Notes: a model not told the origin generated them from the sequence alone. Shown: positions 29,355-39,473, counted from the stretch's first letter. The stretch is DNA of 64,000 nt from Pseudomonas sp. RC10 (GCF_038397775.1 NZ_CP151650.1:5332001-5396000), one strand, 5' to 3'. Translations and numbers: made by a program.

Positions 29355-30392
29355 ATGAACCTGATTCAGCGGATTGACGCCTTGCTGCCGCAAACCCAAT
29401 GCGGCAAATGCGACCACCCTGGCTGCAAGCCCTACGCCGAAGGGATTGCCAACGGCGAAGCCATCAACAAATGCCCGCCTGGCGGCGATGAAAGCATCGC
29501 GGCGTTGTCGCGCCTCTTGAATGTGCCCGTCATTCCACTCGATACCGAACGTGGCAGCGCTCCTCCCCAGATCGCCTTCATCCGTGAAGCCGAATGCATT
29601 GGTTGCACCAAGTGCATTCAGGCGTGCCCGGTGGACGCCATCGTCGGCGCCGCCAAACTGATGCACACCGTGATCATCGACGAATGCACGGGTTGCGATC
29701 TGTGCGTCGCCCCTTGCCCCGTCGATTGCATCGACATGCTGCCGCTGCCCTCCTCCGCTGTCGTGGCCATTGTGGGCGGCCTGGCGTTGGATGAAGCCCA
29801 GCGATTGGCTCGGGCGGCCAAGCGCGGCCACGCTCGTCAGCGATTCGAGGCCCGCAACACACGCCTGCAACGCGAAGAGCAGCAGCGTCAGGCTGAACGT
29901 CTTGCACGCCAACGCAAATCGGAAAGCCTTGCCCCGGCCAACGCCGATCCTGTCCAGGCGGCATTGGCGCGGGTGAGGACACAAAAGGCTGCCGACCACG
30001 ATGCCGCGCTGAAACAAGCACGCGTCAATCTCGCCATGAGCCGTGCTCAGTTGAATAAGTCGCTCAAAGCCTTTGGCCACCCGCCCATCGCGGAGCAGGC
30101 TGCGCGGCTGGTGGAGTTGCAGAGGGAGTTTGAAGAGGCTGAACAGGCGCTGGTCGGGATTCAACAGGCTGCGCCGCTGACTCCAGGCCCTTCAGCCACG
30201 CCATCCGCTGAGGAAAAACCTGCCGTCAAACCCGACAAAGCAGCGCTGAATCGCGCCAAAATCCAGCTGGCCATGCGCCGGGCAGCCTTGAGCAAGGCTC
30301 AAGCCGCCGGTCTGCCTGCTGAAGAGATTGCCGTGTTGACCGGTGAGGTTGCTCAGGCACAGCAGGCATTGAACGTTCTGGACGGGTCTTAA
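29355..30392 (+). CDS. rsxB: RnfB/RsxB-like ferredoxin with RnfC-like C-terminal tail, no membrane anchor
   Basis: 345 residues from the ATG at 29355. Residues 1-60 hold the Fe-S domain of RnfB ([23 protein letters not shown]), and 80-140 two 4Fe-4S motifs ([24 protein letters not shown]). The membrane helix found at the N-terminus of normal RnfB is absent. From about residue 150 the protein turns into an Arg/Gln/Ala-rich coil ([20 protein letters not shown]) with two repeats around [14 protein letters not shown] and [14 protein letters not shown], which resembles the C-terminal tail of RnfC. No rnfA, C, D, G or E is present nearby, but nth, the usual gene at the end of an rnf operon, follows. 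Confidence 0.85.
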   Translation: MNLIQRIDALLPQTQCGKCDHPGCKPYAEGIANGEAINKCPPGGDESIAALSRLLNVPVIPLDTERGSAPPQIAFIREAECIGCTKCIQACPVDAIVGAAKLMHTVIIDECTGCDLCVAPCPVDCIDMLPLPSSAVVAIVGGLALDEAQRLARAAKRGHARQRFEARNTRLQREEQQRQAERLARQRKSESLAPANADPVQAALARVRTQKAADHDAALKQARVNLAMSRAQLNKSLKAFGHPPIAEQAARLVELQREFEEAEQALVGIQQAAPLTPGPSATPSAEEKPAVKPDKAALNRAKIQLAMRRAALSKAQAAGLPAEEIAVLTGEVAQAQQALNVLDGS

Positions 30393-30460
30393 GCGTCCTG
30401 TCGCCACAGTCGGGCATCCCGCACCACTTGATCTGATCGTACCCAGGGAACGCGCACTTC

Positions 30461-31099
30461 ATGAATGCAGCAAAACGTCTGGAAATCTTCCGCCGTCTTC
30501 ACGAGGACAATCCTGATCCTAAAACGGAGTTGTCCTACAGTTCTCCCTTTGAGTTGCTGATTGCAGTCATTCTCTCGGCGCAAGCGACTGACGTCAGCGT
30601 CAATAAGGCCACAGCGCGGCTCTACCCGGTCGCCAACACCCCTCAAGGCATTTACGCGCTAGGGGTTGAGGGCCTTTCGGACTACATCAAAACCATCGGA
30701 CTCTATAACAGCAAGGCAAAGAACGTGATCGAGACCTGCCGCATGCTGGTCGAGCTTCATGGCGGCGAGGTGCCGCAGACGCGTGAAGCGTTGGAAGCTT
30801 TGCCTGGCGTGGGCCGCAAGACGGCCAATGTGGTGCTCAATACGGCTTTCAGGCAGTTGGCGATGGCGGTTGATACGCATATTTTCCGAGTGAGCAACCG
30901 GACAGGCGTTGCGCCCGGAAAGAATGTCGTTGAGGTCGAGCATAAGCTCATGAAGTTTGTGCCGAAGGACTATCTGCTGGACGCCCATCACTGGCTGATC
31001 CTTCACGGCCGATACGTGTGTGTGGCGCGCAAGCCTCGTTGCGGCAGTTGTCGGATCGAGGACCTGTGCGAATACAAGGCAAAAACCTCCGACGATTGA
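30461..31099 (+). CDS. nth: Endonuclease III
   Basis: 212 residues. The helix-hairpin-helix is LPGVGRKTANVVL with the catalytic Lys, the catalytic Asp is in VDTHIFRVSNR, and the C-terminal 4Fe-4S loop has the C-x6-C-x2-C-x5-C spacing (CVARKPRCGSCRIEDLC). It is a bifunctional glycosylase/AP lyase for oxidised pyrimidines. It follows rsxB by 68 bp, the same association as in rnf operons. Confidence 0.96.
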   Translation: MNAAKRLEIFRRLHEDNPDPKTELSYSSPFELLIAVILSAQATDVSVNKATARLYPVANTPQGIYALGVEGLSDYIKTIGLYNSKAKNVIETCRMLVELHGGEVPQTREALEALPGVGRKTANVVLNTAFRQLAMAVDTHIFRVSNRTGVAPGKNVVEVEHKLMKFVPKDYLLDAHHWLILHGRYVCVARKPRCGSCRIEDLCEYKAKTSDD

Positions 31100-31204
31100 G
31101 CGATAGCGTTTTTGTTCTTCAATCGATTGAAAAAATCTTTTTTACCCGCTCGATGTTTGTCGCTATAAGGTCCGCCAAAGACAGTCTCAGCTGGAGTCAA
31201 CTTT

Positions 31205-31387
31205 ATGAGCGATGACAAAGAGCAGTTGGACGTAGACGATGACTTCGTGCCCGGAGACTCCGACGAAGCCGCGCAAGTACCGGTAGAAACTGCAAAGACC
31301 AATCTCAGCAAGCGCCGCACCATCGACAACCTGCTGGAAGAGCGCCGACTGCAAAAACAGCTGGCAGACTACGATTTCGATCTCTGA
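31205..31387 (+). CDS. PA3496-family small acidic protein
   Basis: 60 residues, very acidic at the N-terminus (DKEQLDVDDDFVPGDSDEA) and charged at the C-terminus (KRRTIDNLLEERRLQKQLAD). It matches the PA3496 family, named for the gene that follows nth in P. aeruginosa and described as a putative envelope integrity protein. There is no membrane segment, so the envelope role is not evident from sequence. Confidence 0.8.
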   Translation: MSDDKEQLDVDDDFVPGDSDEAAQVPVETAKTNLSKRRTIDNLLEERRLQKQLADYDFDL

Positions 31388-31509
31388 TCGGCCTTCCGTT
31401 CAAAGCCTCTCCATGACGTGAGAGGCTTCAGCCGTTCGGCAGGAATTCTCAATTGAAACAAACTGTGCTCTCTCGATAAGGCTTGACGGTCCCGGGGCAC
31501 CTGCCGCCG

Positions 31510-32136
31510 CTAGACAAGCCCGTTACGCTGCGCGAGCTCAATCAGATCGACCAGTGAATGAGCGTTGAGCTTTAACAAAAGACGCGTTTTGTAGGTGCTG
31601 ACAGTCTTGTTGCTCAGAAACATACCGTCTGCAATTTCCTTGTTCGTCCTGCCCCTCGCGAGTTGCTGCAACACCATCATTTCTCGCCCTGACAGCCGAT
31701 CAACCATCTCAGCCTCACTGGCGTTGCCCAGGCTGGATCGAACGGTGTGCAGCGCCTGGTTAGGGAAATAGCTATAACCCGACAACACCGCCTTGATAGC
31801 GCTCAGCAGCTCGGTCAAATCCTGCTGCTTGCAAACGTAGCCAGCGGCCCCTGCCTGCATGCACCGCATCGAAAAGTGCCCCGGTGACTGAGAGGTCAGG
31901 ATCAGCACTTTGAAGGGCAGCGTCATGGCTGTGAGCCGGGCAATGACCTCCAACCCATCCAGCTTGGGAATACCAATGTCCAGAATGACGATATCGGGCA
32001 GATGCTCACGGGCCAGTTGCAGCGCGTCTACCCCGTTGTCCGTTTCCGCGATGACCTCATACCCGTGCCGCTCCATCAGCATGCGTACGGCAAGCCGAAT
32101 GACCGGGTGATCATCTACGATCAACACTTTATTCAT
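31510..32136 (-). CDS. Orphan NarL/LuxR-family response regulator
   Basis: 208 residues. The receiver domain has DD at residues 8-9, the phosphoacceptor Asp53 in VILDIGIP, and the conserved Thr/Ser and Lys positions (ILTSQSPG, YVCKQQD). The LuxR-type HTH is at about 145-205 (LSGREMMVLQQLARGRTNKE, LSNKTVSTYKTRLLLKLN). It is closest in style to EvgA/BvgA-like regulators. No sensor kinase is adjacent. The upstream 1.2 kb is AT-rich and unexplained. Confidence 0.88.
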   Translation of the reverse strand: MNKVLIVDDHPVIRLAVRMLMERHGYEVIAETDNGVDALQLAREHLPDIVILDIGIPKLDGLEVIARLTAMTLPFKVLILTSQSPGHFSMRCMQAGAAGYVCKQQDLTELLSAIKAVLSGYSYFPNQALHTVRSSLGNASEAEMVDRLSGREMMVLQQLARGRTNKEIADGMFLSNKTVSTYKTRLLLKLNAHSLVDLIELAQRNGLV

Positions 32137-33314
32137 GTGCAGTCCATTCTTTTGCTGTTCGAATTTTCAGAGCCCGCACAATAGCTTAGTCGTTTAGTGC
32201 TTTGCATGGCGCTCCTCCCTATGGACTAGCAGGCAAAGACCTTTCCTACTCAAGCAACAGAAAAGTCCTACAAAACCCGCCTCATCCGGTTTCACTTTTG
32301 GATACTTCGTCATCTTTGGCCTACTGATCATGCATCGCCCTGTCCAAGAATGTGAATACGTGCTGGAGCGAGTGCTGCAACCAATCATTACAACGCATCG
32401 ATGCCTTACCGCGTATCGGGTCGCGATATCCTTCTCGACGCAACATCCTGACAAGCTTGTCGAGCGCGCTGCTCATTCAAAAATTCGCTCGCAGGACCAC
32501 ATGCCTCCTACCCTCCACGCACCGAAAATGCCAATCCCGCACATACGATTTGTTACGCTCCCGTCAGCGCATGACGAACAGAATGACTGATCTTCAGAAT
32601 ATGCCGAACCTTCAGTCATGCCATAACGTATCAATCATAAAACATTGCTAATTACAACTGATTCAGAAAAACAAGATAGGGTTTTAAAATATACGTTCAA
32701 ACATATAGTTTCCTATATATAAATATTTAGCGAAATCTCCTACGCAGATATCAGCAACGTCTGAAGCACCAGCCCCGCCTAGCAGCAAGGTTAGCAGCCT
32801 CTCTGCAATCCGACAGGAACGTTCCTCAACACCTTCAAATGACAACGGGGGGAGCCCTCAAATGACAGTATTGCGGCGATCATTTTGAGGGTATATGCCG
32901 ACCAGTGTTCTTCCGCCTTTCACGTAATACCATATCGACTTATAAATCCAGCCAACTTCCGACAAACCAGAAAAATACTACAGCACTAGAAGACTGTAAT
33001 GCCGCCCATGTAAGACCTCAAAGTAATTACAGAAACAAATAGTGGAATTTGTATTTTTTACTTGCCAAAGCCCCAACCAATGGTTACTTTTTTCTTCAGC
33101 CAGCCTTTAAGTTTCAGCCAATAAATACAACTGCGCGCCCCCATTAATTACTGGGCACTTCTCGCCGTCATTTACTTACTTCCTCGCCTGGCACCCACGC
33201 GCGAGCTGCGCCCGGCTGAATTGCATCCGGCGTGCCCGGCTTGAAACTCAGTTGATCAAGGACGCGGGCCCCGACGTGGCGCCGTATATATCAACACGTT
33301 CAAAGGCATTAACC
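32137..33314. other. AT-rich stretch without a convincing gene
   Basis: About 1.2 kb. The part from roughly 32600 to 33170 is clearly AT-rich compared with the rest of the window and contains only short, unconvincing open frames. An imperfect inverted repeat (CCCTCAAATGA ... TCATTTTGAGGG) lies at 32855-32891, with a related string CTTCAAATGACA just before it at 32833. From about 33180 the base composition returns to GC-rich. It may hold the response-regulator promoter, a small RNA or decayed foreign DNA; nothing decides between these. Confidence 0.5.
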
Positions 33315-33869
33315 ATGACTAAGAAAACAGGAGTTTCTCCAGCAACTAACCTTCCCCCACTTAAATTGGCGGAAGCCATCGAAGCCTATATGGCCCAAGG
33401 CGGAACCATCGACGTCGTGCCAGAAGGAGAATCAGGTGAAACGGCCCTGGAGGCCGATAAAAAAGGCACCGACGCCGACCTACAAGCGCAACTGGCCTCA
33501 AAGGTGGAGCAACTCAAAGGGCTGGTCGCCAAAGGCGCGGGGGTATCGGCGCTTCAATACACGCTGCGCATGAACCGCAAGGAGATCAAGCGTCTGGCGA
33601 ACGAACACGGTTTGAAGATTCGTTACAGCCGTCCCGTCAGGGGGTCGCGCATCCCTCGCGGGGGAGAAATGCCGCCAATCGATGACACGATCGCCGGTCA
33701 CGCCATGCACTTTTCAACCCTTGGCTACACCGTGCCTGAGATCGCTCAGCTGTTGGACCTGAGTGTGAGAGATGTCTGGAATATGGGTAAGGCCTATCGG
33801 TTCGAATTCAAAAACGCCCCCATTATCGACGCCCCTTCTCCTCCGCTCACCGAGGCACCGGAATCATGA
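33315..33869 (+). CDS. Hypothetical protein with two helix-turn-helix-like segments
   Basis: 184 residues from the ATG at 33315 (AAAGG 8 bases upstream). After a low-complexity N-terminus, residues 75-110 (GAGVSALQYTLRMNRKEIKR, LANEHGLKIRY) and 140-165 (LGYTVPEIAQLLDLSVRDVW) look like two DNA-binding helical segments. There is no other recognisable domain. It sits next to AT-rich DNA and the orphan regulator. A transcription regulator or phage-derived DNA-binding protein is possible but unproven. Confidence 0.6.
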   Translation: MTKKTGVSPATNLPPLKLAEAIEAYMAQGGTIDVVPEGESGETALEADKKGTDADLQAQLASKVEQLKGLVAKGAGVSALQYTLRMNRKEIKRLANEHGLKIRYSRPVRGSRIPRGGEMPPIDDTIAGHAMHFSTLGYTVPEIAQLLDLSVRDVWNMGKAYRFEFKNAPIIDAPSPPLTEAPES

Positions 33870-34018
33870 ACTCGACGATTTGTCGCGTTGCCACCCATGT
33901 ACACCGAGAGGCAGCGAATGAGTGCTTTCGTGCGCCGCTGAGACTCGGCTCGGAAACATAAGACGCAGGAGGCTAAAGGACGAGACCGCAGCAAGATAGG
34001 CTGACTGGGGCTCTGAAC

Positions 34019-34044
34019 GGCGCAGCCCCGAATGGAGCTGCGCC
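34019..34044 (-). terminator. Hairpin downstream of argG
   Basis: An 8-bp perfect stem (GGCGCAGC / GCTGCGCC) with a 10-base loop starting 18 bp beyond the argG stop. A T run is missing. Confidence 0.45.
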
Positions 34045-34061
34045 TGAGGACAACGACGCGA

Positions 34062-35279
34062 TCAGAACAGCTTGCGGTTCTTGTTCGCGGCAATGCGCAT
34101 GCGCAACGCATTGAGCTTGATGAAGCCCGCCGCGTCGGCCTGGTTGTACGCACCGCCGTCTTCTTCGAAGGTCGCGATGTTGGCATCGAACAGCGAATCG
34201 TCGGACTTGCGGCCGGTGACGATCACATTACCTTTGTACAGTTTCAGGCGAACGACACCGTTCACGTGGGCCTGGGAGGCGTCGATCATCTGTTGCAGCA
34301 TCAGACGCTCCGGGCTCCACCAGTAACCGGTGTAGATCAGGCTGGCGTATTTCGGCATCAGCTCGTCTTTGAGGTGGGCGACTTCGCGGTCCAGGGTGAT
34401 CGACTCGATGGCGCGGTGAGCACGCAGCATGATGGTGCCGCCCGGAGTTTCATAGCAGCCACGGGACTTCATGCCGACGTAACGGTTTTCGACGATGTCC
34501 AGACGGCCGATGCCGTGCTCGCCGCCGATGCGGTTCAAGGTCGCGAGAACGGTGGCCGGGGTCATTTCGACGCCGTCCAGCGCAACGATGTCGCCATTGC
34601 GGTAGGTCAGTTCCAGGTACTGCGCCTTGTCCGGAGCGTTTTCAGGGGAAACGGTCCAGCGCCACATGTCTTCTTCGTGCTCGGTCCAGGTGTCTTCCAG
34701 CACGCCGCCCTCATAGGAGATGTGCAGCAGGTTGGCGTCCATGGAGTACGGGGATTTCTTCTTGCCGTGACGCTCGATCGGGATCGCGTGCTTCTCGGCG
34801 TAGTCCATCAGCTTCTCGCGGGACAGCAGGTCCCACTCGCGCCATGGAGCAATCACTTTCACGCCTGGCTTCAGTGCATAAGCACCCAGTTCGAAACGCA
34901 CTTGGTCGTTGCCCTTGCCGGTCGCGCCGTGGGAAATGGCGTCGGCACCGGTTTCGTTGGCGATTTCGATCAGGCGCTTGGCGATCAGCGGACGTGCGAT
35001 GGAGGTACCCAGCAGGTACTCGCCTTCGTAGACGGTGTTGGCGCGGAACATCGGGAACACGAAATCACGCACGAATTCTTCGCGCAGGTCGTCGATGTAG
35101 ATTTCTTTGACGCCCATGGCTTGCGCCTTGGCGCGTGCTGGCTCGACTTCTTCGCCCTGACCCAGGTCAGCGGTAAAAGTCACCACTTCGCAGTTGTACG
35201 TATCTTGCAGCCACTTCAGGATCACCGAAGTATCCAGGCCACCGGAATACGCGAGAACTACCTTGTTAACGTCCGCCAT
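34062..35279 (-). CDS. argG: Argininosuccinate synthase
   Basis: 405 residues, the normal length. The ATP pyrophosphatase loop is AYSGGLDTS near the N-terminus, and [15 protein letters not shown] is the citrulline/aspartate site. It joins citrulline and aspartate using ATP in arginine synthesis. GGAG precedes the ATG. Its partner argF is 8 kb further on. A TAGAAT-like -10 element lies at 35320-35315. Confidence 0.97.
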   Translation of the reverse strand: MADVNKVVLAYSGGLDTSVILKWLQDTYNCEVVTFTADLGQGEEVEPARAKAQAMGVKEIYIDDLREEFVRDFVFPMFRANTVYEGEYLLGTSIARPLIAKRLIEIANETGADAISHGATGKGNDQVRFELGAYALKPGVKVIAPWREWDLLSREKLMDYAEKHAIPIERHGKKKSPYSMDANLLHISYEGGVLEDTWTEHEEDMWRWTVSPENAPDKAQYLELTYRNGDIVALDGVEMTPATVLATLNRIGGEHGIGRLDIVENRYVGMKSRGCYETPGGTIMLRAHRAIESITLDREVAHLKDELMPKYASLIYTGYWWSPERLMLQQMIDASQAHVNGVVRLKLYKGNVIVTGRKSDDSLFDANIATFEEDGGAYNQADAAGFIKLNALRMRIAANKNRKLF

Positions 35280-35314
35280 GCCATCACTCCAACGCGTTGT
35301 ACGGAAAACCGCTG

Positions 35315-35320
35315 ATTCTA
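35315..35320 (-). promoter_or_regulatory. -10-like TAGAAT upstream of argG
   Basis: Minus-strand GGTAGAATCAGCGG, 36 bases before the argG ATG. It resembles the elements in front of dinG, apbC and grxD. No strong -35 is visible. Confidence 0.4.
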
Positions 35321-35399
35321 CCGTTCAAACACGTGGATTTACAGTGTCGCGACAGCTTCTGACGACGAAGCGACAGAATCTGTCGAACACACGACCCGT

Positions 35400-36374
35400 T
35401 TACACCTTCGGGGCGTTGTTTCCAGCGGCGGCCGTGGGGGCTGGTGTCGCTGCCGGGGCCGGGACGGCAGGCGGGGTGATAGGCGCTGGGGCTGCCGTCG
35501 GCGCAACGGCCGGTTTTTGCTCGGCGACGCGATCAAGGTGAATGTTCACCCGACGGTTACGGGCGCGGTTGGCGTTGTTGGTGTTGGGCACCAGCGGGTA
35601 CTGCTCGCCGTGGAAACGCAGGGTGATCTGCTCTTCCGGCACGCCTTGGGCCTTGAGGTAATCCATGACGGCCAGCGCACGACGCCGCGACAGGTCGCGG
35701 TTGGTCAAACGGTTGCCGCTGTTATCGGAGTGCCCATCCAGCTCCACCCGATTGACCGTCGGATCAGCCTTCATATAGGCCAGCACGGTGTCGAGGTGTC
35801 GTTTAGCCTGGGCATCGAGGTCGATTCCCCCACTGGGAAAGCCGATCTCCGCCTGACGGACCTGCTCGAAGTTCATGGGTAGCAGTTTCGCGGTGCACAG
35901 CTGAAAGTCGCTGTACGCCTGGCTGAATTTCACTGGCAGGAGACGGACTTCCATCGCACCGCCACCGTCGCGCAGCGCATGGCGAATGACCGGACTGCGG
36001 CCTTCCATCAACCCTGCGATCAACCGCCCGGCCTGCGCCTGGCTGGTATTGAACGGAATATTGCCGTTGCTGACCTTGACCGCCCCGAGGTTGAGATCTC
36101 CCCTTCCCGGCTGCCACGGTGCTGCCGCTGCGATCAGCGTTGCGGACCCCGAAGCCAGGCTGTAACCGTTAGCCTTCAGTCGGAACGTAGGCTGCTCACC
36201 CGCACGACGCACGAACTCGCCCGCACCGAAATCGGTGATCGGTTGAGTCAGACGACACTCGAATTGGTCGCCCTCTACCTTCCACTCGATATTCTCCAGA
36301 CGCGTCTGGAAAGTGAGAGCCACGGCCGGCAGGCTGGCAAACACGCTGAGCAGGGCTAGATATCGCTGGCGCAC
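35400..36374 (-). CDS. motY: Flagellar stator ring protein MotY (OmpA-like)
   Basis: 324 residues from the GTG at 36374 (GGAG six bases upstream); a GTG at 36398 is in frame but poorer. A signal peptide covers the first 20 residues. The N-terminal part ([34 protein letters not shown]) is the MotY-specific domain, and the OmpA peptidoglycan-binding domain is at about 195-290 ([32 protein letters not shown]). A Pro/Ala tail ends it. It forms the periplasmic T-ring that holds the flagellar stators. It lies between argG and pyrC as in P. aeruginosa. Confidence 0.92.
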   Translation of the reverse strand: MRQRYLALLSVFASLPAVALTFQTRLENIEWKVEGDQFECRLTQPITDFGAGEFVRRAGEQPTFRLKANGYSLASGSATLIAAAAPWQPGRGDLNLGAVKVSNGNIPFNTSQAQAGRLIAGLMEGRSPVIRHALRDGGGAMEVRLLPVKFSQAYSDFQLCTAKLLPMNFEQVRQAEIGFPSGGIDLDAQAKRHLDTVLAYMKADPTVNRVELDGHSDNSGNRLTNRDLSRRRALAVMDYLKAQGVPEEQITLRFHGEQYPLVPNTNNANRARNRRVNIHLDRVAEQKPAVAPTAAPAPITPPAVPAPAATPAPTAAAGNNAPKV

Positions 36375-36520
36375 GGGAGGCTCCACTAAAAAATTCACCG
36401 CGTAACAATTTATCGCTTACACGTGTCTATCGGTTACTTCCTACAAAACTTGATAGCGAGTGCCTGGATGAGTCTTTTCCGGTAGCATTCCCAGCGAGTT
36501 TGCCCGCCTGGAATCCCCCA

Positions 36521-37564
36521 ATGTCCGACCGCCTGACCCTCCTGCGCCCCGACGACTGGCATATCCATCTTCGTGATGGCGCTGTTTTGCCCCACACCGT
36601 CGCTGACGTTGCGCGCACCTTTGGCCGCGCCATCATCATGCCGAACCTCGTGCCGCCGGTACGCAACGCGGAGCAAGCCGATGCCTATCGCCAGCGCATC
36701 CTCGCTGCCCGTCCGCTTGGCAGCCGCTTCGAGCCGCTGATGGTGCTGTACCTCACTGACGTGACGCAGCCGGAAGACATCCGCGCTGCCAAGGCCAGTG
36801 GCTTTGTGTATGCCGCCAAGCTGTACCCGGCTGGCGCCACCACCAACTCCGATTCGGGCGTGACCAGCGTCGACAAGATTTTCCCGGTCCTCGAAGCGAT
36901 GGCCGAAGTCGGCATGCCGCTGTTGATCCACGGCGAAGTGACCCGTGGCGACATTGACGTGTTTGATCGCGAAAAGATCTTCATCGACGAACACATGCGT
37001 CGTGTGGTCGAGCGTTTCCCGACGCTGAAAGTCGTGTTCGAACACATCACCACCGGCGATGCCGTGCAGTTCGTCAACGAGGCTTCGGCCAACGTCGGCG
37101 CAACCATCACTGCGCACCATTTGCTGTACAACCGCAACCACATGCTGGTGGGCGGGATTCGTCCGCACTTCTATTGCCTGCCGATCCTCAAGCGCAACAC
37201 CCACCAGGTCGCGCTGCTGGACGCTGCCACCGGCGGCAGCAAAAAGTTCTTCCTGGGCACTGACTCGGCGCCGCACGCGCAGCATGCCAAAGAAGCCGCT
37301 TGCGGCTGTGCCGGCTGCTACACCGCGTACGCGGCGATCGAGCTGTATGCCGAAGCGTTCGAACAACGCAACGCGCTGGACAAGCTCGAAGGGTTCGCCA
37401 GCCTGAACGGCCCGGCGTTCTACGGCCTGCCCGCCAACACCGACACCATTACTTTGGTCCGTGAAGAATGGACCGCCCCTGCCAGCCTGCCTTTTGGCGA
37501 GCTGTCCGTTATCCCGCTGCGCGCCGGTGAGACACTGCGCTGGCGCCTGCTGGAGGAACACGCG
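36521..37564 (+). CDS. pyrC: Dihydroorotase (type II)
   Basis: 348 codons including stop-adjacent end; start at the ATG 36521 ([20 protein letters not shown]). The HxH metal motif is WHIHLRDG, the carbamylated Lys lies in [18 protein letters not shown], and later metal His are in LIHGEVT and FEHITT, with the catalytic Asp in GTDSAPH. It cyclises carbamoyl aspartate to dihydroorotate. It overlaps rnt by 4 bp at its stop. Confidence 0.96.
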
Positions 37565-38241
37565 TGAGTGAAGACCATTACGACGACGAACAGGAAGGTT
37601 CTGGCGGCGGTACAGGCTCCAGGCATCCGATGGCAGCACGCTTTCGTGGCTACCTGCCGGTCGTCGTCGACGTAGAAACCGGCGGTTTCAACTCGGCCAC
37701 CGATGCGTTGCTGGAAATTGCCGCGACCACCATCGGCATGGACGAAAAGGGTTTCGTGTTCCCGGAACACACCTACTTTTTCCGCGTCGAGCCGTTCGAA
37801 GGCGCCAACATCGAAGCCGCGGCGCTGGAATTCACTGGCATCAAGCTCGATCACCCGCTGCGCATGGCTGTGAGTGAAGAAACCGCGCTGAATGACATCT
37901 TCCGTGGCGTACGCAAGGCGCTGAAAGCCAATGGCTGCAAGCGGGCGATTCTGGTCGGCCATAACGCCAGCTTCGATCTGGGCTTTCTGAATGCCGCCGT
38001 TGCGCGACTGGACATGAAGCGCAACCCGTTTCACCCCTTCTCCAGTTTCGACACGGCGACGCTCGCGGGCTTGGCATACGGCCAGACCGTGCTGGCCAAG
38101 GCCTGCCAATCGGCGGACATCGACTTCGACGGTCGCGAAGCCCACTCGGCTCGTTACGACACTGAAAAGACCGCCGAGCTGTTCTGCGGCATCGTCAACC
38201 GCTGGAAAGAAATGGGCGGCTGGCACGACTTCGACGATTGA
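37564..38241 (+). CDS. rnt: Ribonuclease T
   Basis: 225 residues from a GTG that overlaps the pyrC stop (GTGA). The DEDDh exonuclease residues are in VDVETGGFN, the second Asp in [11 protein letters not shown] and the His/Asp in [16 protein letters not shown]. It trims the 3' CCA end of tRNA and matures small RNAs. The N-terminal 20 residues are acidic and glycine-rich. A terminator follows 22 bp after the stop. Confidence 0.96.
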   Translation: MSEDHYDDEQEGSGGGTGSRHPMAARFRGYLPVVVDVETGGFNSATDALLEIAATTIGMDEKGFVFPEHTYFFRVEPFEGANIEAAALEFTGIKLDHPLRMAVSEETALNDIFRGVRKALKANGCKRAILVGHNASFDLGFLNAAVARLDMKRNPFHPFSSFDTATLAGLAYGQTVLAKACQSADIDFDGREAHSARYDTEKTAELFCGIVNRWKEMGGWHDFDD

Positions 38242-38263
38242 TATCTCCTTCTCGTGCGTAAAG

Positions 38264-38288
38264 ACCGGCCCGCGTGGCCGGTTTTTTT
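38264..38288 (+). terminator. Rho-independent terminator after rnt
   Basis: Stem ACCGGCC / GGCCGGT with a CGCGT loop and seven T. Confidence 0.92.
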
Positions 38289-38363
38289 GGGCTCATCCCT
38301 CCATGTCAAGCTAGTTGTCTTCTGACCACTCATCGGCCTTCAGCAGATGTTCAGGAAGTAGTT

Positions 38364-38392
38364 TTGACAAGCATTCTCATTAACATTAGTAT
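38364..38392 (+). promoter_or_regulatory. bfd promoter with Fur-box-like spacer
   Basis: TTGACA at 38364-38369, a 17-base spacer, and TAGTAT at 38387-38392. The spacer and its flanks (on the minus strand TTAATGAGAATGCTTGT) resemble half of a pseudomonad Fur box. Fur repression would be expected, since bfd is induced by iron shortage in P. aeruginosa. Confidence 0.6.
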
Positions 38393-38434
38393 CCGTCGCA
38401 CATGAGCAAATAACTCAGCGACGGTCTTTTATTT

Positions 38435-38653
38435 ATGTATGTCTGCCTTTGCCAAGGTGTTACCGACGGACAGATCCGCGAAGCAATCATGGAAGGATGC
38501 TGCAGTTACCGTGAAGTGCGCGAGACCCTGGGTGTCGCCAGCAAATGTGGGAAATGTGCCTGCCTGGCGAAGGAAGTGGTGCGTGAAACCCTGACTGAAC
38601 TGCAAACGTCACAGGCCGCCCTCGCCTATCCCGCGGAATTTTCTGCTGCGTGA
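38435..38653 (+). CDS. bfd: Bacterioferritin-associated ferredoxin
   Basis: 72 residues. The 2Fe-2S ligands are CLC at 4-6 and CGKC at 38-41, the Bfd arrangement. Bfd binds bacterioferritin and reduces its core so that iron is released. The C-terminal 15 residues are longer and alanine-rich compared with E. coli Bfd. It has its own terminator, and bfrB lies 200 bp downstream. Confidence 0.95.
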   Translation: MYVCLCQGVTDGQIREAIMEGCCSYREVRETLGVASKCGKCACLAKEVVRETLTELQTSQAALAYPAEFSAA

Positions 38654-38670
38654 TTCAACGAATTAAAAGA

Positions 38671-38695
38671 AACCGGACCCGTGTCCGGTTTTTTT
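38671..38695 (+). terminator. Rho-independent terminator after bfd
   Basis: Stem AACCGGAC / GTCCGGTT with a CCGT loop and a run of T, 18 bp after the bfd stop. Confidence 0.92.
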
Positions 38696-38853
38696 ATGCC
38701 GGTATTTCAAGCGCTTAGCGATAAGATGCGGAACACAAACATTCTTATTCCTATTTATTTTCACTTATTATTCAATAACTTAGGTTTGACAGGGGATTAT
38801 TCGAAGCTCAAACTTGCGGCTTATATACGAACATCTTCGACAGGACCTCGATC

Positions 38854-39330
38854 ATGAAAGGCGACATTACAGTCATCCAGCATCTCAACAAGATCCTCGG
38901 AAACGAGCTGGTCGCGATCAACCAGTATTTTCTGCATGCGCGCATGTACGAAGATTGGGGCCTGAACAAGCTGGGCAAGCACGAGTACAAAGAATCCATC
39001 GACGAGATGAAACACGCTGACAAGCTGATCAAGCGCATCCTGTTCCTGGAAGGCCTGCCCAACCTGCAAGACCTGGGCAAAATCCTTATCGGCGAGCACA
39101 CCAAGGAAATGCTGGAGTGCGACCTGAAGATCGAGCGTAAAGGCCACGCAGACCTGAAAGCCGCGATCGCTCACTGCGAAACTGTTGGCGACTTCGGCAG
39201 CCGTGAGCTGCTGGAAGACATTCTTGAGTCCGAAGAAGAACACATCGACTGGCTGGAAACCCAGCTGGGTCTGATCGACAAGGTCAGCATCGAGAACTAC
39301 CTGCAATCGCAGATGGGCGAAGAAGACTGA
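38854..39330 (+). CDS. bfrB: Bacterioferritin (BfrB type)
   Basis: 158 residues, a four-helix ferritin subunit. The diiron ligands are in [12 protein letters not shown] (Glu), DEMKHADKL (Glu and His), the helix around Glu94, and [10 protein letters not shown] (Glu and His). Met52 in EMKHAD is the axial haem ligand. The 24-mer oxidises and stores iron, which Bfd mobilises. The upstream 160 bp are AT-rich, with a TTGACA at 38786. Confidence 0.95.
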   Translation: MKGDITVIQHLNKILGNELVAINQYFLHARMYEDWGLNKLGKHEYKESIDEMKHADKLIKRILFLEGLPNLQDLGKILIGEHTKEMLECDLKIERKGHADLKAAIAHCETVGDFGSRELLEDILESEEEHIDWLETQLGLIDKVSIENYLQSQMGEED

Positions 39331-39349
39331 TCTCAGCCTGATCCTCTCA

Positions 39350-39388
39350 AAAAAGCCCCGCCCGGTGATGAACCTGGCGGGGCTTTTT
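39350..39388 (+). terminator. Rho-independent terminator after bfrB
   Basis: A 13-bp stem (AAAAAGCCCCGCC / GGCGGGGCTTTTT) with a 13-base loop. Confidence 0.93.
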
Positions 39389-39423
39389 GTTGGGTGTCGA
39401 ACACTGCTCGGGAAGCACCCACA

Positions 39424-39460
39424 AAAAAGCCCCGTATCTCCTGAAAGACCGGGGCTTTTT
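39424..39460 (-). terminator. Rho-independent terminator of grxD
   Basis: An 11-bp stem (AAAAAGCCCCG / CGGGGCTTTTT) placed 14 bp beyond the grxD stop. Together with the bfrB terminator it forms back-to-back stops between convergent genes. Confidence 0.9.
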
Positions 39461-39473
39461 ACCAACAACCCAA

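Noticed and set aside
32194..32590. Small frames on both strands upstream of the response regulator
   Set aside because: Their codon use is unlike the neighbours, they have no ribosome site, and the translations match no family I know.
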